DNA of 5,944 bases from Chloroflexota bacterium. GTDB lineage: Bacteria > Chloroflexota > Limnocylindria > Limnocylindrales > CSP1-4. A program made the position numbers and the translations under genes. The notes under the pieces are model-generated. The model was not told the DNA's origin and ran no database searches. It saw nothing but the letters and a program-made list of their open reading frames with translations. The stretch covers positions 1-5,944 of the forward strand of contig JAKAAV010000159.1 in assembly GCA_021802185.1 (NCBI GenBank), in the 5' to 3' direction. The number at the start of each line of letters is the position of its first letter. The first letter of the stretch is position 1. Of this stretch, positions 1 to 5,944 are shown piece after piece.

Positions 1-1
1 G

Positions 2-133
2 GGGGCGTTCGCGCGTGGCGACGCAACGCTGTCGTTCTTGATCCACCCGGCATGGTGGGCGTTCGACGGCGAACCGCTCCTGGCGCGCGCCCCGGATGCG
101 GCGGAGGCGAGTGGTTCGACCGAGGACGACTGA
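2..133 (+). CDS. C-terminal fragment of a possible polysaccharide-deacetylase-like protein
   Basis: This open frame enters from the left edge and ends with TGA at 131-133. It gives 43 residues, beginning GAFARGDATLSFLIHP and ending in an acidic, Ser/Glu/Asp-rich tail. The visible motif is a hydrophobic strand followed by His-Pro-Ala-Trp-Trp (residues about 15-19 of the fragment). A strand ending in HPxWW resembles the C-terminal strand of some polysaccharide-deacetylase-like or WbmS-like proteins found in surface-glycan loci, which would suit the exporter genes further right. That assignment comes from family memory of one short motif and is weak. The coding call itself rests on the codon composition, the absence of stops and the sensible distance (42 bp) to the convergent stop of the next gene. 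The start and any catalytic residues lie outside the window. It could equally belong to an unrelated hypothetical protein. Confidence 0.5.
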   Translation, partial: GAFARGDATLSFLIHPAWWAFDGEPLLARAPDAAEASGSTEDD

Positions 134-169
134 ACGCCTCGCAGCGAGCGATCGGCGGGCGCTCTCAGC

Positions 170-187
170 CCCGCTTCAGGGAGCGGG
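170..187. terminator. weak hairpin at the convergent gene junction
   Basis: An inverted repeat CCCGCT / AGCGGG (170-175 and 182-187, six perfect pairs, six-base loop) sits at the end of the leftward UPF0182 gene, with the stop codon of that gene (176-178) in the loop. It is the only plausible stem near the convergent junction of the two genes, whose stops are 42 bp apart. No T-run follows on either strand, so it is not a classical intrinsic terminator. Short GC stems like this occur by chance in DNA of this composition. Confidence 0.18.
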
Positions 188-3175
188 CGAGGCGGTCAGC
201 CTCCCAAGCGCCTCGAGCGCCTGCTGCACGAGCTGCATCTCCTGCCCGTAGCCGACGTAGTCGCCCTTCGCCTGGTCGGCCTGGGCCGCCGCGAAGTGCT
301 GGTTGATGAACTGGATGAGGCCGGCGGTGTCGGTCGGCAGCGGAGCGGCGGACGACCCCGGTCCTGCCGAAGATCCGGGAGCCGCCGAGGCGCCCGGAGC
401 CGCCGACGAACCCGGGGTCGATGTCGTTCCGGACCCCGAGCCTCCCGTCCCCGCCGTCTGCCCGCCCGTGCCGACCCCGGTGACGACCGACGTGATCGCC
501 TGCTGCAGCGTGTTGCCCCACCCGACCGTCTGCTCGGAGGCGACCACCACCTTCGTCAGCTGCGGGAAGGCGGAGGCCGTCGACTGCAGGTAGATCGGCT
601 CCAGGTAGACGAACGAGGACCCGACCGGCAGCACGAGCATGCTGCCGCGGATCACCCGCGAGCCGCTCGCGTTCCACAGGCTGATCTGCGCGCTGATGAC
701 CGGATCCTGGTCGATGCGCGCCTCGATCTGGGTCGGGCCCTGGATCGTGGAGCTCGACGGCAGCTCGTAGACGATGACCTGACCTCGTCCGGTCCCGTCG
801 TTGCGCGCCGCCACCCACGCGATCATGTTCGGACGGGACGCGGCCACCATCGGCTGCACGAGCACGAACTCGGGGGCGCTCTCGCCGGGGAGCCGGATCT
901 CGACGTAGTACGCCTGCGGCGGAAGGACGTTCGTACCCGCCGTCGTGACCGACGGCACCATCCAGAGGTTGTCGCCCTTGTAGAAGCTGGAGACGTCGGT
1001 GACGTGGTACGCCGCGTACATCTGCGTCTGCGCGTTGAACATCGACTCCGGCGTGCGCAGGTGCGCCTGCAGGCCGGCGGGCATCGCGGACAGCGGCTCG
1101 AACATGGCGGGGAAGACGCCTTCCCACGCCTTGATCAGCGGATCGGATGGGTCGGCCACGTAGAAGTGGACCGTCCCGTCGTACGCGTCCATCGTGATCT
1201 TGACGCTGTTGCGGATGTAGTCGTACGTCGCCCCGAGGCTCGAGTCGGCGTAGGCGGTCGCGTCCGGGAGCGCCGCGGTGAGTGTGTACGCGTCCTGGAC
1301 ATAGACGAGGTGCCCGTTCGGCGCGATCACCAGGTACGGGTCGCCGTCGAGTGACAGGAACGGGGCTAGCGTCGAGATCCGGTCGGTCAGGCTCCGGTGG
1401 AGCAGGAGTCGGGTCCGCGCGGTGATCTGGCTGCTGATCGCGACGTTGGCGTCGCTCAGGCTCCACGCCCAGAACAGCCGCTCGGGAATCGAGCCGACCG
1501 AGATTCCGGCACTCCCCGCGTAGCGGGTGTCGACGTCGCTGCCGTTGCCGGCGCTCGACGGATAGTCGAACTCCGCGCTCTTCGCGTCGACGAGCACCCA
1601 GCTCGACGGCCGCTGCCCGAAATAGATGCGCGGTTGCGTGACCACGGGCGCGCCGGGCGCCGACGTCACGGGCAGGTTCTCGATGATGAGGTGCGGCAGG
1701 CCGTTCGGGTCGACCCCGTTGGCCGGCACCATCGCCAGGCCGTACCCGTGGGTGTACAGCACGCGCTTCGCGACCCACGACGCCGCCGGCTGGCTCTTGT
1801 TCAGCGCCATCTCGCGGGCCGACAGCAGGACCTCGGTCGGGTTCCCGTTGATGACGTATCGGTCGATGTTGACGGACGTGAACGTGTAGTACTGGCGGAC
1901 GGTCTGAAGCTGGTCGAGGGTGGCCGCGAGCGGGCGCGGATCCCACAGCCGCGCGTTGTTGAACGTCGCCTGGTCGTTGCTGACCTCGGCGGCGGTCAGG
2001 CCCGAACGCAGCTGATCGGGCTGGACGGTCCACGAGTTGAGCGCGAACCCGAGCCGGGTCATCCCGATGTTGTTCGCGATGCTCGACGCCTCCGCCACGT
2101 TCTGGCTCGGGCCGACGACGATCCGCTGGTAGGCGGCGGGCAGCACGGCGCCGGCGATCAGCAGCGCGAGGTAGAGCGTGCCGCCGACGACCGCGACGCG
2201 ACGGGTCAGACGACCACTGCGCATGACGGCCAAGACCACGACCGCGATGGCCGCGAGAACCGTGGCGGCGGCTGTCACCGCGGCGAGCGGCACGCGGATC
2301 GCGGCATCGGTCGCGCCGATCCCGGTGACGAACCCGTTCGTGGCGTACGAGAGGTCGTACCGGCCGAGCCACTGCATCGCCGCGACGGCGAGCAGGAGCA
2401 GCGCGACGAGCGCCGCGACATGGAGGACCGGTCCGCGACGCGTGACGTCGGCGCCGCGCACCGCGGCGATCGCGTACGCCGCGCCGCCGAGGACGATCAT
2501 CGCGAGCAGCCCGGCAGCCGCGACGTTCACGACGAGGTGCAGCACCGGCAGCGTGAAGATCCACCAGCCGAGGTCGAGCCCGAAGACCGGATCCGTCGCG
2601 GGCGCGCCGCTCGTCACGAACGGCACGCGGTGGAACCAGAGCGCGATCGTCTGCCACGACGCGGTGAGCGTGACCGCGGCGAGGAGGGCGAGCGCGAGCG
2701 AGACGAGGACCAGCGGGACGCGCACGCGGGTGCGGGGGAGGTTGGCCGCCGCGACGAGCCAGGCCTCGCCCCGCGCCACGGGCGGCCTGGCGCGACCGTT
2801 CGTCGCGAAGCCGGCGTCGGTCGGGTCGCCGCTCAGCCGCCACGCGAGGACGAGGTTGCCGAGCAGCAGGATCCCTCCGGCGACCAGGCCGAGCACGAAC
2901 AGGCCAGCCTGGTACCCGAACTGGCTCGTCCACGTGCTGCCGAACCCGACGCTCCGGAACCAGAGGTAGGCGGCCAGCGCAGCGGTGATCGCGTTGAGCG
3001 CGAGCCAGGCGGCCACCACGACCGCAACGACGAGCAGGATGCGCGCGCCGAGGTGCAGGACGCGCGCACGCCGGGACCGCGGCCCGCGTCGCGCGAGCGC
3101 ATCCTGGCCTTTCGCGACCAGCCAGTCGCCGAGGCCCTCGAAACGCGAGTCATCCGGTGGTCGCACTTGTCCCAT
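176..3175 (-). CDS. UPF0182 family (COG1615) large integral membrane protein, function unknown
   Basis: This complete 999-residue protein has a length normal for UPF0182. Seven hydrophobic segments lie at about 45-72, 88-112, 152-175, 203-236, 249-270, 295-318 and 326-348. Arg-rich stretches fall at 29-45, 113-151, 237-248 and 319-326, so the positive-inside rule puts the N-terminus in the cytoplasm and the roughly 650 residues after segment 7 outside. Family hallmarks are visible: YDLSYATNG (273-281), NNARLWDPRP (406-415), the QLQTVRQYY run (422-430), DRY (438-440), YTHGYG (474-479), PRIYFG (515-520) and EFDYP (535-539). Residues 900-946 form a Gly/Ser/Pro/Ala linker before a short tail, LIQFINQHFAAAQADQAKGD, continuing into an amphipathic helix, as is usual for the family. 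The ATG at 3175 is chosen because the family-like N-terminus follows it and AGGAG lies upstream, though 14 bases away. No enzymatic motif is recognisable and the biological role of the family is unknown. The gene is divergent from the export operon and stands alone on its strand here. Confidence 0.95.
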   Translation of the reverse strand: MGQVRPPDDSRFEGLGDWLVAKGQDALARRGPRSRRARVLHLGARILLVVAVVVAAWLALNAITAALAAYLWFRSVGFGSTWTSQFGYQAGLFVLGLVAGGILLLGNLVLAWRLSGDPTDAGFATNGRARPPVARGEAWLVAAANLPRTRVRVPLVLVSLALALLAAVTLTASWQTIALWFHRVPFVTSGAPATDPVFGLDLGWWIFTLPVLHLVVNVAAAGLLAMIVLGGAAYAIAAVRGADVTRRGPVLHVAALVALLLLAVAAMQWLGRYDLSYATNGFVTGIGATDAAIRVPLAAVTAAATVLAAIAVVVLAVMRSGRLTRRVAVVGGTLYLALLIAGAVLPAAYQRIVVGPSQNVAEASSIANNIGMTRLGFALNSWTVQPDQLRSGLTAAEVSNDQATFNNARLWDPRPLAATLDQLQTVRQYYTFTSVNIDRYVINGNPTEVLLSAREMALNKSQPAASWVAKRVLYTHGYGLAMVPANGVDPNGLPHLIIENLPVTSAPGAPVVTQPRIYFGQRPSSWVLVDAKSAEFDYPSSAGNGSDVDTRYAGSAGISVGSIPERLFWAWSLSDANVAISSQITARTRLLLHRSLTDRISTLAPFLSLDGDPYLVIAPNGHLVYVQDAYTLTAALPDATAYADSSLGATYDYIRNSVKITMDAYDGTVHFYVADPSDPLIKAWEGVFPAMFEPLSAMPAGLQAHLRTPESMFNAQTQMYAAYHVTDVSSFYKGDNLWMVPSVTTAGTNVLPPQAYYVEIRLPGESAPEFVLVQPMVAASRPNMIAWVAARNDGTGRGQVIVYELPSSSTIQGPTQIEARIDQDPVISAQISLWNASGSRVIRGSMLVLPVGSSFVYLEPIYLQSTASAFPQLTKVVVASEQTVGWGNTLQQAITSVVTGVGTGGQTAGTGGSGSGTTSTPGSSAAPGASAAPGSSAGPGSSAAPLPTDTAGLIQFINQHFAAAQADQAKGDYVGYGQEMQLVQQALEALGRLTASPAP
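344..415 (-). repeat. four 18-bp tandem units encoding PGSSAA hexapeptides
   Basis: Inside the UPF0182 gene, residues 921-944 read as four consecutive hexapeptides: PGSSAA, PGASAA, PGSSAG and PGSSAA. The 18-bp DNA units are imperfect; those at 380-397 and 398-415 are the most alike, while 362-379 has diverged most. The repeat lies within a longer Gly/Thr/Ser/Pro linker (residues about 900-946) between the large extracytoplasmic region and the conserved C-terminal helix, so it probably acts as a flexible spacer. Unit number could vary between strains. Confidence 0.7.
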
Positions 3176-3189
3176 GCCGTGCGGTGACG

Positions 3190-3194
3190 CTCCT
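3190..3194 (-). promoter_or_regulatory. possible ribosome binding site of the UPF0182 gene
   Basis: On the minus strand AGGAG is present, with 14 bases between it and the ATG at 3175. This is longer than the usual 5-10 bases. It is the only purine-rich Shine-Dalgarno-like run in front of this start, and its first base is shared with the end of the adjacent inverted repeat. Confidence 0.35.
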
Positions 3195-3217
3195 ACTGTG
3201 GGGAAGACCCCACACTA
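3194..3217. promoter_or_regulatory. inverted repeat, candidate operator or 5'-leader hairpin
   Basis: TACTGTGGGG (3194-3203), spacer AAGA, then CCCCACACTA (3208-3217) form two 10-base arms with nine of ten positions complementary; the only mismatch is C-C at the third pair. It lies 19-42 bp upstream of the UPF0182 start in the divergent intergenic region. Read on the minus strand, the distal arm includes TAGTGT (3217-3212), which fits a TANNNT -10 pattern, and the proximal arm runs into the AGGAG site. It could be a dimeric regulator operator or an RNA stem next to the ribosome binding site. There is no T-run after it, so it is unlikely to be a terminator. Confidence 0.45.
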
Positions 3218-3286
3218 CTCCGATGCCACGTGACGGAGCCCGTGCCGTCCGCCGACCCCTCGCGGCATACACGCCCCGATCGCCCA

Positions 3287-3295
3287 TGCTACCGT
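3287..3295 (+). promoter_or_regulatory. candidate extended -10 promoter of the export operon
   Basis: TGC-TACCGT matches the extended -10 form TGn-TANNNT and lies just in front of the permease ATG at 3306. A start of transcription six or seven bases downstream would fall at about 3301-3302, leaving a leader of only a few bases. No convincing -35 hexamer is seen (the nearest is ATACAC at 3267-3272). No Shine-Dalgarno run precedes the ATG, which agrees with a leaderless or near-leaderless message. Confidence 0.3.
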
Positions 3296-3305
3296 TCCGC
3301 TGCCT

Positions 3306-4199
3306 ATGACGACTCCCGTCCGGGCGGTTCCCGCCGTCCGCGCCGGCGACCGACCCGGCCTCACCCAACGCCCCCCCGGCTTTCGCGAGCTGTTCCTCCA
3401 GCTCGAGTACGTCCGCCTGGTCCGTCGCGGCGTGCAGGACCTGAGGACGCGCGGCCGCCTGCTCCAGTACCTGGTCGGCACGGACCTCAAGCGCACGCAC
3501 GCCGATACCGTGATGGGTCAGGTCTGGTGGCTCATCGACCCGTTCTTCTCGATGGCCATCTACTCGGTCCTCGTCACCGTCGTGTTCCAGCGCAGCATCG
3601 TCGACGCGCCGCTGTTCCTGTTCACCGCGATCCTGCCCTGGCAGTGGTTCCAGACCTCGCTCATCGACGCCACGACGTCCGTCACGGCGCGGGGCAACCT
3701 GATCCGCCAGATCCAGTTCCCGAAGATCGTGCTGCCCGCCGCCTCGACGCTCGCGGGCGCGATCACGTTCGGCTTCGGGCTGATCTCGCTCGCCGCTCTG
3801 TACCTGCTGTACCCGTCGCACCTGAGCCCGTGGCTGCTCGCGCTCCCGGTCGTGGCGGCCGTCCAGTACGTGTTCACGCTGGCGCTGGCGATCCTGTTCT
3901 CGGGCGTGAACACGTTCTACCGAGACGTGCAGAACCTCCTGCGGCACGTCGTCCGGATCTGGTTCTACGCGTCGCCGGCGATCTACTCCGTGACGGCCCT
4001 CCAGGGAAGCCTCTTCAAGTACGTCCTCTCGCTCAACCCGTTCACGTACCTGCTGACCTCCTACCGCAACATCGCCTACTACGGCACGGCGCCGGACTGG
4101 GTCGGGCTGCTGTCGGTCCTGCTTCTCTCACTCGTCCTGCTCGCATTCTCGATCTGGGTCTTCAAGCGGATCGAGACCGGCTTCGCGAAGATCCTCTAG
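3306..4199 (+). CDS. ABC-2 type polysaccharide/teichoic-acid export permease (Wzm/TagG-like)
   Basis: This 297-residue inner-membrane permease has the length usual for the COG1682 exporter family. It forms the channel through which a finished, lipid-linked glycan is moved outward, powered by the ATPase encoded next. About 55-70 cytoplasmic N-terminal residues, including the amphipathic RGRLLQYLVGTDLKR stretch (49-63), lead into hydrophobic segments at about 75-96, 102-120, 142-168, 176-200, 215-232 and 265-285. Family motifs are present: MGQVWWLIDP (70-79), LIRQIQFPKIVLP (132-144), FYRDVQNLL (204-212), RIWFYASPAIYS (217-228) and NPFTYLLTSYRN (244-255). ATG 3306 is the only start before Met70 and keeps the family N-terminus intact, though no ribosome binding site precedes it. 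The stop TAG at 4197-4199 is followed at once by the ATPase ATG. The exported glycan cannot be told from the permease alone; O-antigen-like, capsular or teichoic-acid-like polymers are all possible. Confidence 0.93.
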   Translation: MTTPVRAVPAVRAGDRPGLTQRPPGFRELFLQLEYVRLVRRGVQDLRTRGRLLQYLVGTDLKRTHADTVMGQVWWLIDPFFSMAIYSVLVTVVFQRSIVDAPLFLFTAILPWQWFQTSLIDATTSVTARGNLIRQIQFPKIVLPAASTLAGAITFGFGLISLAALYLLYPSHLSPWLLALPVVAAVQYVFTLALAILFSGVNTFYRDVQNLLRHVVRIWFYASPAIYSVTALQGSLFKYVLSLNPFTYLLTSYRNIAYYGTAPDWVGLLSVLLLSLVLLAFSIWVFKRIETGFAKIL

Positions 4200-5117
4200 A
4201 TGCCTCGATCGGCCTACGCCATCGACGTCCAGGACCTCGGCATCCGATACAACCTGCACCTCACCCGGCGGACCACGATCAAGGGGTCGCTGGCGGAGTG
4301 GGTCGGTCGCCGGCAGCGCGACGAGCACTACTTCTGGGCGCTGCGGCATGTCACGTTCCGGATCGAGCACGGCGAGTCGATCGGGGTGCTGGGGCCGAAC
4401 GGCGCCGGGAAGAGCACGCTGCTGCTCGCGCTGGCCGGAATCCTTGCGCCGGACGAGGGCTCGATCAGCGTCCACGGACGTGTCTCGTCGCTGCTGACGC
4501 TCGGCGCCGGCTTCGAGATGGAGGTCTCGGGGCGGGAGAACATCGCGTTGATCGGCGCCTTCATGGGCATCCGGCGGCGCGTCATGCGCGACCTCACCCC
4601 GTCGATCATCGAGTTCGCCGACATCGGCCCGTTCATCGACGCGCCGGTCCGCACGTACTCATCGGGGATGCGCGCACGGCTCGGGTTCTCGATCGCGACC
4701 GCGATCGCGCCCGACATCCTGCTGCTCGACGAGGTGCTGGGCACGGGCGACGAGGAGTTCCGGACGCGCAGCCAGCAGCGCATCCGCGACCTCGTCGATC
4801 GAGCCCGGGCGATCGTCCTGGTCACGCACGACCTGAACAGCGTGGCGGAGTACTGCAGCCGCTCGCTGCTGATGGAGAAGGGTCGCGTGGTGTTCGAGGG
4901 CCCCACGGCGGAGGCGGTCGAGTTCTACAAGGACCGCATCCGAAAGCGCAAGGCACAGGTGGCGGAGGAGGCGGCGGCACGTGCGGCTGCCGGACTGCCT
5001 GCACCCATGTCGCTCGACGAGCTGACGGCCGCGGCCTCGGAGCCCGGCGCGCGCGACGGCGACGTCCTCCGTGCGGGATCGCTCGACACGCTCACATCCC
5101 CCGGACAGCCGGGTTGA
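4200..5117 (+). CDS. ABC transporter ATPase for polysaccharide export (Wzt/TagH-like, without glycan-binding domain)
   Basis: This 305-residue ATPase powers the permease encoded just before it. Motifs in order are Walker A GPNGAGKST (65-73), the family-typical LGAGFEMEVSGREN region (101-114) where other ABC proteins have the Q-loop, signature YSSGM (153-157) in place of LSGGQ, Walker B ILLLDEVL (173-180), the GTGDEEF D-loop (181-187) and the switch His210. These match the COG1134 group (Wzt, KpsT, TagH). The nucleotide-binding domain ends at about residue 245. The remaining 60 residues are a basic then Ala/Glu-rich charged tail, not the roughly 150-residue beta-sandwich that binds O-antigen in long Wzt proteins. 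ATG 4200 directly follows the permease stop, giving TAGATG with no intergenic base. No Shine-Dalgarno site is seen, so reinitiation by translational coupling is likely. The stop TGA overlaps the TTG start of the glycosyltransferase. Confidence 0.94.
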   Translation: MPRSAYAIDVQDLGIRYNLHLTRRTTIKGSLAEWVGRRQRDEHYFWALRHVTFRIEHGESIGVLGPNGAGKSTLLLALAGILAPDEGSISVHGRVSSLLTLGAGFEMEVSGRENIALIGAFMGIRRRVMRDLTPSIIEFADIGPFIDAPVRTYSSGMRARLGFSIATAIAPDILLLDEVLGTGDEEFRTRSQQRIRDLVDRARAIVLVTHDLNSVAEYCSRSLLMEKGRVVFEGPTAEAVEFYKDRIRKRKAQVAEEAAARAAAGLPAPMSLDELTAAASEPGARDGDVLRAGSLDTLTSPGQPG

Positions 5118-5944
5118 CGCCGCACGGCCCGGCAGCACGGCCTCCTCGCGTCCTCGTCGTCACCCACTCCTATTACGAGGAGGACCCGCGCGTCCGGCGC
5201 CAGGCCGAGGCGCTCGCGGCCGCCGGCCTGTCGGTCGACGTGCTCGCGCTCCGGAAGCCGGGGTCGCCCGGCCGTGAACGCCTCGAGGGCGTCGAGGTGC
5301 ACCGCCTGCCGGTGCAGCGACACCAGGGGGCGGGCATCGGGGTCTACCTCGGGGAGTACGCCGAGTTCTTCGTCCGTGTCGCGCTCGCGGCGATCCCGCT
5401 GCACGCTCGCCGCCACTACGACGTCGCGCAGGTCGCGACACTTCCCGATCCGCTCGTGTTCGCGCTCGCGCCGCTCCCGCTCGACGGCGTGCCGGTCGTG
5501 CTCGACCTGCACGAGGCGATGCCGGAGTTCTTCCGCAGCCGGTTCCCCGCGGCGTCCCGCCCCATGGTGCGGTTCGCCCTGCTGGCGGCCGAGCGCGCGT
5601 CGATCGCGTTCGCATCGAGGATTCTCACGGTCAACGACGCACTGAGGGACAGGCTGGTTGGGCTCGGCGTGCCTGCCGGCCGGATCGACGTCGTGCTGAA
5701 CAGCCCCCGATCCGATCGCTTCGACCCGACGGCGCACCCGCGGCGTCCGTTCATGGCCGACGGCTGCCTGCGCCTCGTGTACGCCGGCGCGTTGACGCCG
5801 CTCTACCAGCTCGACGTGGTCCTCGACGCGCTGTCCCGGCTGGCCGGCGGTGTCGACGGTCCGCCGCTCGACGTGACGCTCGACCTGTATGGACGGGGCG
5901 ACGCCGAGCCGATGCTGCGAGCGCGTGCGGCGGAGTTGGGCGTC
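5114..5944 (+). CDS. glycosyltransferase family 4-like protein, 3' end outside window
   Basis: This open frame runs to the right edge, giving 277 codons of a protein that usually has about 380-420. The N-terminal Rossmann half begins RVLVVTHSYY (12-21) followed by EEDPRVRRQAEAL (22-34), the pattern seen at the acceptor-side domain of GT-B, GT4-like enzymes. LDLHEAMPEFF (130-140), LTVNDALRDRL (171-181) and VVLNSP (193-198) follow. The start of the donor-binding domain is visible as LRLVYAGALTPLYQLD (219-234) and DLYGRG (257-262). The late Glu-rich sugar-nucleotide motif lies beyond the window. The predicted role is transfer of a sugar from a nucleotide donor onto a growing surface glycan at the cytoplasmic face; donor and acceptor are not readable. 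TTG 5114 is the only plausible start: no ATG, GTG or other TTG precedes the conserved strand in this frame. It overlaps the ATPase stop as TTGA, which implies coupled translation in one operon. Confidence 0.88.
   Translation, partial: MTPHGPAARPPRVLVVTHSYYEEDPRVRRQAEALAAAGLSVDVLALRKPGSPGRERLEGVEVHRLPVQRHQGAGIGVYLGEYAEFFVRVALAAIPLHARRHYDVAQVATLPDPLVFALAPLPLDGVPVVLDLHEAMPEFFRSRFPAASRPMVRFALLAAERASIAFASRILTVNDALRDRLVGLGVPAGRIDVVLNSPRSDRFDPTAHPRRPFMADGCLRLVYAGALTPLYQLDVVLDALSRLAGGVDGPPLDVTLDLYGRGDAEPMLRARAAELGV

Noticed and set aside
138..148. CTCGC-A-GCGAG palindrome in the convergent gap
   Set aside because: The one-base spacer cannot form a stable full stem, and no T-run follows. It was not accepted as a terminator.
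165..2933. 922-codon open frame on the minus strand overlapping the UPF0182 gene
   Set aside because: Its product is dominated by Arg, Pro, Ala and Gly with no recognisable motif. It is a shifted-frame shadow of the UPF0182 gene, whose own frame shows clear family motifs and membrane segments.
1397..3187. 596-codon open frame on the plus strand, antisense to the UPF0182 gene
   Set aside because: The product is an Arg/Asp/Glu/Gln-rich string typical of the antisense frame of high-GC genes. It has no domain and no support as a nested gene.
3227..3232. CACGTG palindrome in the divergent intergenic region
   Set aside because: A six-base palindrome is expected by chance. The flanking bases do not extend the symmetry and no second copy is nearby.
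4690..4707. Perfect 18-bp inverted repeat CGATCGCG-AC-CGCGATCG inside the ATPase gene
   Set aside because: It encodes the expected Ile-Ala-Thr-Ala-Ile helix just after the ABC signature and follows from repeated Ile/Ala codons (ATC, GCG). The two-base spacer also makes a hairpin unlikely.
4701..4708. GCGATCGC octamer, resembling the cyanobacterial HIP1 repeat (also near 2466)
   Set aside because: I saw only two copies in nearly 6 kb, which is not remarkable for this base composition. There is no other cyanobacterial sign.
4925..5737. 270-codon minus-strand open frame across the ATPase-glycosyltransferase junction
   Set aside because: It is antisense to two well-supported genes, has an Arg/Glu/His-rich product and has no motif. 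It is a composition shadow.

Overview
This is a high-GC window with a strong G/C third-position bias. It carries four chromosomal-type genes and the tail of a fifth. Codon use looks uniform, and there is no transposase, integrase, tRNA, rRNA or CRISPR array. The large UPF0182 membrane protein, the Ala/Pro/Ser/Gly-rich tail of that protein, the apparent lack of Shine-Dalgarno sites and the GC content fit a high-GC Actinomycetota or Chloroflexota (for example Limnocylindria-like) genome. I cannot place it more precisely from sequence alone.

Layout from left to right. Positions 2-133 (+) hold the last 43 codons of a truncated gene with a His-Pro-x-Trp-Trp motif, possibly from a polysaccharide-deacetylase-like protein. 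It converges on 176-3175 (-), a complete 999-residue UPF0182 (COG1615) protein with seven N-terminal membrane segments and a very large, probably extracytoplasmic C-terminal part. A 130-bp divergent intergenic region (3176-3305) contains a good inverted repeat and a candidate extended -10 promoter. Rightward from it runs a tightly packed unit: 3306-4199 (ABC-2 polysaccharide-export permease), 4200-5117 (its ATPase, starting on the base after the permease stop) and 5114-5944+ (a family-4-like glycosyltransferase with a TTG start inside the ATPase stop, cut by the window end).

How they work together: the permease and ATPase form a Wzm/Wzt- or TagG/TagH-type exporter that moves a lipid-linked or otherwise completed glycan across the cytoplasmic membrane. 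The downstream glycosyltransferase presumably helps build that glycan. The window is therefore probably one end of a surface-polysaccharide locus. The role of the UPF0182 protein is unknown. Its divergent position beside the exporter is suggestive but is not evidence of a shared pathway.

I did not find a clearly new multi-gene system here. The points most worth a second look are the inverted repeat in front of the UPF0182 gene, the four-copy 18-bp coding repeat in its tail, the possible leaderless start of the export operon, and the exporter ATPase that lacks a Wzt-type glycan-binding domain.
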